This document shows, in pieces, positions 21,725 to 32,700 of a DNA stretch of 64,000 nt. How positions within the stretch are numbered: the first letter of the stretch is position 1; the number at the start of each line of letters is the position of its first letter. This DNA is from Terebella lapidaria (lineage: Eukaryota > Annelida > Polychaeta > Terebellida > Terebellidae), in assembly GCA_949152475.1 (NCBI GenBank), contig OX424560.1, forward strand, positions 16,369,106 to 16,433,105, given 5' to 3'. A program made the translations under genes and the position numbers. The notes beneath the pieces are model-generated. The model saw only the letters and a list, made by a program, of their open reading frames with translations. It did not search any database and was not told the origin of the DNA.

Positions 21725-23440
21725 CACAACTCCAGCCATTGACAGAGGGAGTGAAATTAATCAGTGTAACAGCCAGCCATTCCAGTCACCACATATCCCC
21801 GCCTACACTCCGTGTCTGCACGTCGATCCCAAACATCAGTGCACCCGTGAAATATCACATTTTCTGAATCCTATGGCTTTCATAACCATGTACAACGTTT
21901 TTACATTATTTTAAAATTTTTCACTTGAAAATGTAAATCAGTCTGTGTTTTTGGCCATCTCATCATTCATAGTGACAGTATTGGTTTTCAGTTGTGTGTT
22001 TTCGTGTTTCCATTTTGTGTAGAAATTCAATGTCGAGATTCAATTGTGCCACATGAAAAATGTGAGAATTTAAATACGTAATCTGCGAAAACTGATAAAA
22101 CTTGCACTTGAATTTGAGGGCTCTGCCACTTTGTACATCCAATTTTTTCATCATCGAAAAACATATCTTGCTTTCATCGGTGTAACGTGAAAAGAAACTA
22201 GTTATCAAGTAGATATTGTCATCTTAATTGTTGATACATACATTGTTGGTGTATAGTTTGAAATGTATGGTTACCTTTCACCGTTCAAACTAGGACGGTA
22301 TCGACATCTTGCCATTGAAATGTCTATTTGTAGGTAGCTGGGCATTGCATATCGTGTGAATGTGTCGACCGGATATTTATTGTGTGGATGGATGCAAGCT
22401 TCGCCGGCTGGAATTTTAACTTTTGAATGTTTGTCTTGTGAGTGCTGCCACAATTGTGATCGCCACTACTCAATATTACCAACTAACTCAACATTTATCA
22501 AACTATTATCGTCAAAATTTGCAATGACAACTTCCAAGCAGTGCAGACCTATACCAACGAATTTTTCATGTTTTTCCGTTCAATACAGTCTATGTGAAAA
22601 AATCATCAATAATGCCCAGTTTTATCTTGTATTTGACCAGCTATGTTGATATTTTTAGTTCGCCGCATAGCTCTGTTACATACTTTCAGGTCTGGTAGGT
22701 GGTATACATTCACGGAAGAGGGGTCTGTTACTGACTGATATGAGTGTGTTTGTTGTGGTCTGTGTGATCTGGAAATTGTATTGTATTGAATGGAAGAAAT
22801 ACACTTGAAATATTTATCGTCATGTGATTTTAGAGGTGTGCCCTTTAACCCACTTCGATGTTTACTGTGATGCAGAGATATACGCAAAATTTGTGAACAA
22901 TGAAAGGGGAATTTTAAGAAGAAGAAACAAAAACGATTTAATGTGTATTGTGATGGAAATATATGTCTTCATGTTTATGTGCAAAGCTTCGAAAGAAAAC
23001 TGATTTTGGGTTTTATCTTCCAAAAGGTGGAATTCGAGTTTGCACAAAAATGATGGGGGAAAAAAACTTGCCTAGTTCAGTGTGTCAGCCATTTTTGGTG
23101 CTCCCCAGTAATTATTATGTCTTCTGAAGCATTTTACGTGAAATACCAGATTCCAGATTCTACGAATAAATACCTGAATAAAATGTGTACAGAATGGGAA
23201 ATAATCCAGAAAACAGTCACTGCTATGAACGATTTGTGCTCAAAGTAACCACGAACAAGTCTAGCTTGTAACTTGTGTGGCCTGTTCGCTTGATGTAAAG
23301 TTATTGTAGCTTCAGCCAGGTTCAAAATGTGGAATTGTACAGAATTATTTTGTACATTGTCTGTACAGAACCTACAGTGGTGTATGTCTTGTACGTTGTA
23401 ATACAAGAGAATAAATAAAATATATTGATAGTACATCTCG
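21725..23440 (+). other. PTPN4: 3' UTR of the phosphatase gene
   Basis: About 1.7 kb without coding potential. It ends at two overlapping AATAAA signals (23410-23415 and 23414-23419), preceded by TGTA-rich sequence. The cleavage site would be expected about 15-30 nt further on. The extent is inferred from the signal only. Confidence 0.6.
23410..23419 (+). terminator. PTPN4: tandem AATAAA poly(A) signals for the phosphatase gene
   Basis: Overlapping AATAAATAAA about 1.69 kb after the stop codon. It is the strongest same-strand signal I noted before the opposing gene begins. Confidence 0.6.
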
Positions 23441-23727
23441 TTTCAGTTTTTGAATACGGGTAGATTGATAACAAAGTTGGAATCACAGATAATTTGCTTT
23501 ATCTAATTTTTTGATGGAGAGATCAGTTGGTGACAATTCTAGAATGTCCTCATATTTTTGTGTGTAGTGTAGATTCTCTATCGGACCATATTTGTCATCT
23601 TTAAAACTAAATTAGGGGAATACTGACAAATTATTTTTAGGGATGAGAATTCTGGACTGGGGGAAAAAAATATGGTCTTGTGCACAATGGAATCATGGAG
23701 AAAGTATGGGCAAAAATAATTGGGAGG

Positions 23728-23824
23728 TACGGAAAGCCGATGGGGACATGGGTATTGGAAATTTCGAAGTATCACACCATGGCGCGCTACTACGGAATTT
23801 CCATGTCCCCACCGGCTTTCCGTA
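23728..23824. repeat. 24-bp stem hairpin in intergenic DNA
   Basis: Left arm 23728-23751 and right arm 23801-23824 are complementary over 24 bp with one mismatch, around a 49-nt loop. The core is GGAAAGCCGNTGGGGACATG. It lies about 300 bp past the phosphatase poly(A) signal. A second inverted pair built on GGTACAAACT (about 23913-23930 and 24047-24066) surrounds the next 150 bp, so the whole of 23.69-24.11 kb may be one foldback-type MITE. Confidence 0.7.
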
Positions 23825-24421
23825 AGAAGGTTCTTATTTCAAAGTGTATTATGTGTGGAATTCCCATTGGGACCTGTGCACTGCGAGCTTTAAACTGATA
23901 CAGACATGCAACCTGCGAGGTACAAACTACGATCTGTGTACAACAAAATACAACTTGAATATTTGGAAGGCCTATATAAATTTTCAGTATTAAACCATGG
24001 TTCACTACGAAATGAGCCATTTATATGATATGTCACGTTTCTATACTAGCTCGCAGTTTGTACCTTGCCACTCGTGGTTCGTAATGGGAATTCCATGATT
24101 ATGAATTAGATGTATAGTTCAACTAAATTTCCTACCTTCTGTCTTGAAGAAAGCTTTTCGTTGAGTTCAATAGTTTCCCAACTTAGTCTTCAATAACAAA
24201 CATGAAACTCTGGATACATATATATTTATTTACATGTAAACTTAGTGAAGGCTGGTTTCACACATATAAAACACTAGCTGTGATCTGATACACAGTCAAT
24301 ATCCACATGTGGTAAAATGCTGGATAAAATTCACAATAGTCGCTAGCAAGCTCGCAGATAACGAACAAGTCCAATGCCATCGATATTCAATGCTTTTTCA
24401 AACATTACATACCAGATATGT

Positions 24422-24503
24422 ACCCCACTCATAAACTCAGGTCTGAGCGATACAATTTTTTTACGCACCCCACTCATAAACTCAGGTCTGAGCGATACAA
24501 TTT
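24422..24503. repeat. two-copy tandem repeat, 45-bp period
   Basis: The stretch 'accccactcataaactcag...gatacaattt' (about 37 bp) occurs twice in a row with an 8-bp spacer. Non-coding. Confidence 0.8.
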
Positions 24504-26155
24504 GCGCAATTTAATTTTCGTAAGGTACATGCAGAAAATTTCAGTGATGATGAAAATGTGAAAATGTACAATGATTTGAGAGTAGCTATCTAAACAAGTG
24601 AAAATAATCGAGATTTGAAAGTTCAGCAAAACAGAAATAATTCTAATAGACGATGCAACATATTTGTGGGTTTCCGTGAATTTATCAAGACCTCAGGGAA
24701 TGAAAAACAACTTTTTTTCAATAACCAATGCATACCGGTAGTCACATTTTATGATAAACAAAATTAGTTGAAATGGCACATAAATATTCGCGATGAGGAT
24801 TCCAAGTTTGTCCCATTTGAAGTAACATTCAGTGCTAAAAAATTAACATTTTTGTGAACAACTAATGGCAATTTTTTAAGCATGCATTTTAAACATCTAA
24901 AATTACATAAAATGCATTCAGGTAAGAGCAGTATTACCGCTTGCAATATAGGACTCATATTCATGGTCATTCATGTGCGTTCATGACGAAATATTTCAAG
25001 TGTTACGAAGAAGGCACAATTCACACTGTACATATATTTCTGCTATACCATTTTACCAAGTATACGTTTCATAAATTTTAATGAGGAAACAAGACTAAAT
25101 GGACGTTTTGAATAAAGGCACATCTCAATGGTCCCGTCTATACTACGGCTCGCAATTTATGTGTAAACATACAAGTATTTTCTTTTGTATTAATACATGC
25201 AGTACACTTGTGTGGAGAAAAAGTATAACAATATTGAGAACTCAACTGTTTTTTGGTATGTTGAAAATCCAGCAAATATATGCCACTGAAATAACTCAAA
25301 ACAGAACACACCATAAGACATGAGAACACTTGCAATATTTAAGTAGTTTATATAAGACATCAGTATCACTTTCGAGTGAGGCATACGTTAGAAAGTCGAG
25401 AAATTTGATGAAGTCAAAGTAACAAAATTTATTTCTACATAATTGTGTAAGCATATTTCATAAACTCAGCACTACGAACTCAAAACAATACTGGATAAAC
25501 TACATATTTCTGACAATAAAATATGAACTACGAATAGATGAGTGTAATATTATCTTACACAATAGTAAATAGCATCTGTGCATACAATTTAAATAGCATA
25601 CCTCAATGTGATGAACTCAATTGATGTTCAAACTCAGAATGTGTTTAGACTTGTTGATATGTTTATAACAACGAACTCGTCCCAAACTCTTCATTCATTG
25701 AAAAAAAAACATAAAATGACAATTTTCATCAGATATAATGATCTTTATATACACAATTCAGCTGATATACATGACACAATATATCTTGCGTATCGTTGAA
25801 ACAATATGTAAATGACACAATAAATTTGAATATTGACTTTTCTTCACATTTCTTTTTTACACAGCTGTAATTGCATTTCCAATTTCAATTTGGAGCTACA
25901 TTGGCATGCGAAAGAATTATGAAATTTTGTACCACGAAAAAACGTAAGTACAGTATCTTTGTCTTGTTTACCATGATTCTATACATATCTTACATAATGT
26001 TGTATCCTAAAAATCACTTAACTCTTTTGCAGAATAAATTAAACATATCACAACATTTTATGATCAGTGAAGTCACATCAAGTGGTATTATACACAAGCT
26101 CCATCACTTTCTTTCTTCTGAGAAAGAACCAATATATTTTAACAGCCTGGTATAA
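24504..26155. other. intergenic, no gene seen
   Basis: AT-rich sequence between the convergent genes. Open frames here (for example 25871-26155 +) are of low complexity composition and match nothing I recognise. Confidence 0.5.
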
Positions 26156-26161
26156 TTTATT
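26156..26161 (-). terminator. EPB41L5: AATAAA poly(A) signal of the EPB41L5-like gene
   Basis: TTTATT on the + strand, which is AATAAA on the - strand, about 285 nt after the stop codon at 26444-26446. It is the nearest consensus signal. Confidence 0.6.
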
Positions 26162-26443
26162 GGAAGAGCTACCAACATATACTTCCATTCTCCCTGGGTC
26201 TATCACTAATGATTATATTGTATCGTTAGCTAGTTCAACATAGTCACTGTTACAGTCTATTTGATTGGTTAAATCTACTCAATCATGGAAATCGGCCCCC
26301 TTTTTTCACCAACCATCAACGAACAAGCAAACAAGGCTAAAATGACTACAGAGAGGGACATCATATAACAAACAAATACATTCAGACAGAAACATTTAGC
26401 CGAAGCACCACCAACCAAATCTCCACCGCATCACCGAACAAAA

Positions 26444-26782
26444 TCATAGCTCCGTTGTGAGCATGACTCTTCGCTCCGTGACGCCGGGCTTCGGGGGGAC
26501 CTTCTCTTCGCCGTCTGTTCCGGAGGTCACAAGCCATGGCGATAAGTCGTTGCCACCGTTGGATTGCGTGTGTGGTTTCTGCGGTGGGGTTTTGGTGGCG
26601 GTCGACGGCTTGGCCTTGGTCGTCTTGGTAATGGTGGTATGGGCCGGGGCGGCAGGAGGAACACTTTCTGACTGGGTACGTGTGATCTTCACGACTTGAG
26701 CCGTGGCCTTGCTCGGAAGTGACTTCACGCTTGTCGTCGAAACTTTCCGCGTGACGGCTTGGTTACTCGAGAAGGAGGTCTC
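26444..26782 (-). CDS. EPB41L5: EPB41L5-like last exon with C-terminal TTEL
   Basis: 112 codons and TGA. Acceptor ttattccag, phase 0. Ser/Thr/Lys/Pro-rich, ending [12 protein letters not shown] fits the class I PDZ ligand pattern S/T-X-hydrophobic, and the same LTTEL ending is known from EPB41L5. Confidence 0.93.
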   Translation of the reverse strand, partial: ETSFSSNQAVTRKVSTTSVKSLPSKATAQVVKITRTQSESVPPAAPAHTTITKTTKAKPSTATKTPPQKPHTQSNGGNDLSPWLVTSGTDGEEKVPPKPGVTERRVMLTTEL

Positions 26783-29700
26783 CTGGAATAAGAATGTTTT
26801 TGTGTGTTAGTTTATTCAATATTGTATTTCAGAGTTCAAGGAGAAATATTGGAAAGGTACTGAAGATAGATCCAAAGTAAACAGGTATGTAATATAATGC
26901 TTTCTGATTGGCATGCATTAATCATTTTATCAAAAACTGTTTGAAAACATATTGCGTCTACAAAGCCTTTCATTTTTTAATCACACTAACAATGTACCAA
27001 AATATATCTTAAATGAAATAGTCTTACAGAATGCAGCTGGTAATCTCATGAGAAACATTCAATAATTGTATGGTTGTTTAGGAGTACTATTTGTACTATT
27101 TCAGGATATATCTCAACAATTGAACAGTTAATTTTAAGACTATATTCACATTGTTAGCAAGTAAACACATCACACATTGTAATCTACAGGATCTACAGTT
27201 ATCAGAAATGTTAAACAAAATATTGAACACATTTCACACCATATAACAAACAACACATCCTTGGATTGAAACACAGGTCGGGACTTTTTGCAAACTGCAC
27301 CTCAAAGTTGTAGCAAAAGTTCATGGTGATTCTGTGCACCATGTAAACAAACACAAACAATATAAATAAACAACATGACTAGCTTAGAGTCAAAGCATTG
27401 AAACATGTGGAACTTCAAAACATGAAATGTCTAAATAAATTTCCAAAACCCAAAAACTTGAAATAAAAGCATACTCATACCCAATACAATATACAGGTAG
27501 TCAAATACATGTGGTCATGCTGTGTTTAGGGTATAAGCCAGAAATAGACTTGGGGATGCCTCACACATTGAGGATTCCGTTTTAAGTGACGTCATTTCGC
27601 CAGATGTATGGTTGCCTAGGGAGACAACGCGAAGCGATATTGATCCACGTGCTGGTTTATTTTGCGCGTGTGGAAGTCTGGTTTTGGGAAAAGCAAAAAT
27701 TCCGATGGTATTCCCCGGGATTTGGAGTAGAGAAAGGTTTTGCTGAATATATGCTATGTCGGCAATTGCGATCTGAAAACGAGCTAAATTGACAGGGGTC
27801 CTGTTCAACGTCATTTTATGAAAAATTGGTACTATCATGCTCTATAGTGACCTAGATTTTATTGAAGTACTATGATTATACTATCACACCCTGTCAACCG
27901 TTAAGCCCTAATTTTTTTTTGTAAAGGTGAAACGCACACCCGAAGTTGCCCAATTTAACATTGATTTAAATGCAGACAATAATTGGTCATTTCAACCCTT
28001 AAGGAATCACAGAAATTTATTTTTTCATGCATCAGGATACTTGAAAAGGCATGAAATGATGAATTGTGTGACCACTGAAGATATTCAATACAAATTAAAG
28101 AATATTTCGGCATGTTTGGCTGGGCTCCAAGGGAAATGGAAAATTACATGTTAAATGCACTGACGGCAATGATTGAGAAATTGTCTTCCACACTTATTGG
28201 AAGAAATATGTAACTATGTGTACAAATTTGTGTACGAAATAAAAATTATCATTATACAGGATTTACTCGAGGCCGACTGAGAGCCCAGAAACTGTGGAAC
28301 CCCCCCCCCCCCCCCCCCCCCCCGCCACGAGGTTGCAATTGACCAAAAATGGGTCGGCCTGGCGGCGCATCCGAGACTCATAAATAGCATGCCTCGTCAC
28401 GTGGATATAGCACTGGACCTTACAGTGTGCATCTACATCATAAATATCAGTTGCTTAAAACCTAATAAGCTGGTTTTTGCAAGTTTCTGTAGTTTTTGCT
28501 ATGCTTTACAAACAATATATTGCGTTTCTTTTTTAATTAATATGTATTTTTCGTTAGAATTTGTTCAAAATAATGTTTCTCAGCTAAGGAATATTTCACC
28601 AAATTGTATACAGTGCTAATTGCAATCACATCATGTATCAATCCTGAAAATTTGAAACATATCTTAGGAAAACTCAATTGGCTGTTGAACAATAAACGTT
28701 TGATACAGTGCTTCATTGGTGATTTTCAGCACTAGGGGGTACCGGTATGAATTGTGCTGTTACATGAGAACGCAATGAGATATGAAGTAGATATTTTAGG
28801 TCCTGACTGGCCATATGTCACTCTACCTCATAGTAGAGTATCAAGTCTCTATTCACAATATCATATATATGAAGGGTATAAGCCAGAAATAGACTTGGGG
28901 ATGCCTCACACATTGAGGATTCCGTTTTAAGTGACGTCATTTCGCCAGATGTATGGTTGCCTAGGGAGACAACGCGAAGCGATATTGATCCACGTGCTGG
29001 TTTATTTTGCGCGTGTGGAAGTCTGGTTTTGGGAAAAGCAAAAATTCCGATGGTATTCCCCGGGATTTGGAGTAGAGAAAGGTTTTGCTGAATATATGCT
29101 ATGTCGGCAATTGCGATCTGAAAACGAGCTAAATTGACAGGGGTCCTGTTCAACGTCATTTTATGAAAAATTGGTACTATCATGCTCTATAGTGACCTAG
29201 ATTTTATTGAAGTACTATGATTATACTATCACACCCTGTCAACCGTTAAGCCCTAATTTTTTTTTGTAAAGGTGAAACGCACACCCGAAGTTGCCCAATT
29301 TAACATTGATTTAAATGCAGACAATAATTGGTCATTTCAACCCTTTAACATGCACAGTTTTGTCAATCTGAAATCACTGATCACACATTCCTTTGCACCG
29401 GGGAATCGTAATTTCAAGTTCATAACCGGTGATATATTAGGGGTGATCAACTGTTTCAAAACCCGATATGGACACATTATCATCTGGCAAAATTGATATA
29501 TAAAATTTTATGCTCGAACCTATTATTAAATTCTAAAAAAAAAGCTTCATTTGCTAATGTTAATTTGTTGGAAAAACGTTAATATTTTGGAAAAGATACA
29601 CACATCACTAGTAGTATGAAAATAGCCACGCATTTGGAAAATAAAACTATAGTATTATAATTCAACAAATTATTATACCTTAAAAGAGGAATGAACCTAT

Positions 29701-32700
29701 TTTTGTGGGAGAAAAAAAATAAAAAAAGTGCATTAAATTGATATCAGCCATTGTCAGTTGTTACTTTTCAGGAACTTTACTGTATTTTAAACCTGATATT
29801 GGCTTCTGATGGTATTAACCTCAGAATTGCCTTTAATAATCTGAAATCTGAATCCATAAAACCAGGACAAGCTCACTTTCAAACACATGCTGTCAGTTTT
29901 TAAAACCACAGGCTGAAAAATAATCGACAACAGTGATATCTGGGATGGTAACCATGGTTATCTAATCAGTGTAATCAGTTACCTAATCAATGTCCTAAGT
30001 TATTGTAAATTCAAATTTGTTCATACTGCAAAAGGACCACACATATTTCCAAATACACCATTATGAGCTTGGGTGATATTTGAAGGTAGGTAAAGTAGTA
30101 CGAGCATATTTAGTGCGATAAATGTTAGTTTTCTTAAGTTACATAAATTCCATCACCGGTATATCCCATTAAGTTTGTCGGTTTCCTTCAGGGTTAGTCA
30201 TGCATCATAAAATACTATTCTAGGTTTATCTATGCTGTTACTCGAGCTACGTGCGGCAGGCTACGATCATCGGTTAGAATGCCATGCAATTTTTCTTGGT
30301 ATTTTCGACAAGCAGAACCAACGTGCCAAAAGTAGAGAAATGTAGACTCACAACAGTGGTACCAGGGCTCTTCGGACTTTCGACTTCGCTGGCTACCCCA
30401 CTATCTGACCCCCCTTTAAAGGAACCAGTGGGCCCCGCAGAGGGAGGGAGGCTCCCCGAAGGAACAGCCTTGGGTGTGGGTTTCGGAACAGCGGCCTGGG
30501 TTTTAGCAGTAGCCTTGAAGCCAGGCACATTGGCAGTGGAGGTGTTAGTTGCAGGCTTGGTCTTCATGCTGGCGGGCGAAGCGGAGGGGGAAGCCAACGA
30601 TGAACGGATGTCGAAGCCCTTGAATGAGGGCCCAATTACGGGAAGGTCCTTGTTTCTCGTTGGTGTTGTGGGTGGTGGGGTGTCTTCCGAACTTACTTGG
30701 CTCAGAAGTGGTGGGTCGCCTTCAGGAGAAGCTGGAGTTGATGGTTTCTTGGATTTCTTCACCTTGGGAGCTTTCTTGGTAACGTTCTGAACTTTGGTTT
30801 CGTCAGGGGAGACGGTACCTCGAAATGGGTTGTTCGGCGAAACTTGGGTAGGTCCTGTGGCTTTCAAATCATTACGGAAGGGGTTCGTGTTGGACACTTT
30901 GGGCTGGATTGATGAGGTCCGGATCGGGACGGCGGGGGGTTCCTCGTCATCGTCATCTTCAAGATCTTCCTCCATGGCCAGGTTGTTCCGGAATGGATTA
31001 TTGACATTTTTTACCCTTGGTGCTGCTGGTTTTGCCGCCTTCGAAGTTGGTGCTTTTTCACTGCCGGCAATTTCCAAACCGTCATTTGGGAAGTCAATGA
31101 TAATCTCGTCTTTGTCCGCTGGAGTCTCCAACTTGATTGCAGCACCTGATTTCTTCGGTTTCTTTGGTTTTATTGCCTTGGCGGTAGTTGCCTGAACTGG
31201 GGAGGGGAGGGCTGGGGAGCTTGGAGATGGGCTGTTGAGGAGGGGGGTGGTGTCCGCTGTGGGGTCTTGGGTGACAACTGTCAGAGGTTTAGACTTGGGC
31301 ACCTTGGCAGTCATACTGGTTTTGGAAGTGGCGCCTGCGTTCCTTTGTTCTGACTTTTCATTCATTTTCTGGGATTGTAATATTTGAAGTTTTTATAATA
31401 TTTGGGAACGTGGGAGGGAAAGGCAGAAAAAAACAGAGAAAATTGTGTAGAATCTAGTAATATATATAATACATGTGCGTCACTGATGAATACTTTTGTC
31501 GACATCAGTGTGTGAGCCACTAGAAAGTGCAACCTGCAGATTATACTAACTGATTTCACATCTAACAGTTTAGATAATCTCTAGTGCATATCCATGAAGC
31601 AATTCAGTGCAATTTGATAGCATGTATTTGCTTCAATATTAAAACGGCAGCCTATGAAATGAACGTCTATGGAAAAATGGCCACAAAAAAACTTGTAAGC
31701 TCACAAATTTCTTGAGAGTGATATATATCGGTAATACAAGCTATCGCAAAGGAAGCGTTACTTAATTGCTCCTCATATGATGATAACCAACAACTAACTA
31801 GCTAATTAGTATATGTCCAAGCCTGGAAAAATATACATCTATGTCACTTATTAACTGTAATGTATTTATCCCAAGATATACCATGGATACACCACTTAGT
31901 AGATATTTAACAATATTGACGACACATGCATAATGGTATACTCATTAAATGTTGAGCCAATAACCAATCGGAATAACCGAAACAACAGCCATAGTCAAAG
32001 TACCATTCAGAACCATTGAAATGTCAAATATTAGTTGGGAAATTTATTTTTGATTTTCACGTAAAAATTTGGTAGCTTCCAAAACTAGTTTAGACTACAC
32101 GAACCTATATATGACATACACTAAAAAATGTATGTATAATCAGTGAACACTATTATACACATGCCAAAAATTTGAAACAATGGCGAGAACAGCGGAATTT
32201 GTAACTAACTTTGATTCAACACTAAAAAGCAAACGAATAAATTAAATCAAAACAAAACAAAATCAACATACGGTCAACAGCTATACACGGATAGAAATCA
32301 CACAAAAAGCTGGAAGCAGAGGGGAAAATTTTTTTCGTTTGGTTTTTGTTTGGAAAAAAAAATGGAAAAGAAGAAAACAACACAATATATACTTTTTTGA
32401 CGATGTTGACTGCTAAATGTTCAGTTTTTCCCCCGAATTAGACGAATGTAGCTTTACCATATATCACATTTCGAATCTGAATGCAAGTTGAACGGGAAGC
32501 AACAAAAATAAAATCATGGAATTTAAATGATTTTTTGGAGTACTCAGCGTGACAGAGAAAAAGAAGTAATATTCGAACTATTAGCTTTACCAGATCTAAC
32601 TAAACCCTTAAATTCTCCAAATTTGATTTTAAATCACACGCATCCTACATTTCAAACTAAGGTGAATATTTATATGTATATGACATTAATCCTACTTAAA

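Larger units (their letters stand above)
27529..29343. mobile_element. 1.8-kb unit bounded by 470-bp direct repeats, class unknown
   Basis: Two 470-bp copies (27529-27998 and 28874-29343) read as identical and start GGGTATAAG and end TTTCAACCC. The whole unit is flanked by TTTA on both sides (27525-27528 and 29344-29347), which fits a single insertion with a 4-bp duplication, as in a small LTR-like (TRIM-type) element. The 875-bp interior is non-coding and contains a 24-nt C run (28300-28323). No primer-binding site is evident next to either repeat. The alternative is two copies of one DNA element, since GGGT...ACCC ends and TTA at the first copy would also suit a Harbinger-type MITE. Confidence 0.6.

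Noticed and set aside
25871-26155. 94-codon plus-strand frame between the convergent genes
   Set aside because: Low-complexity AT-driven composition, and it overlaps the probable 3' end of the opposing gene.
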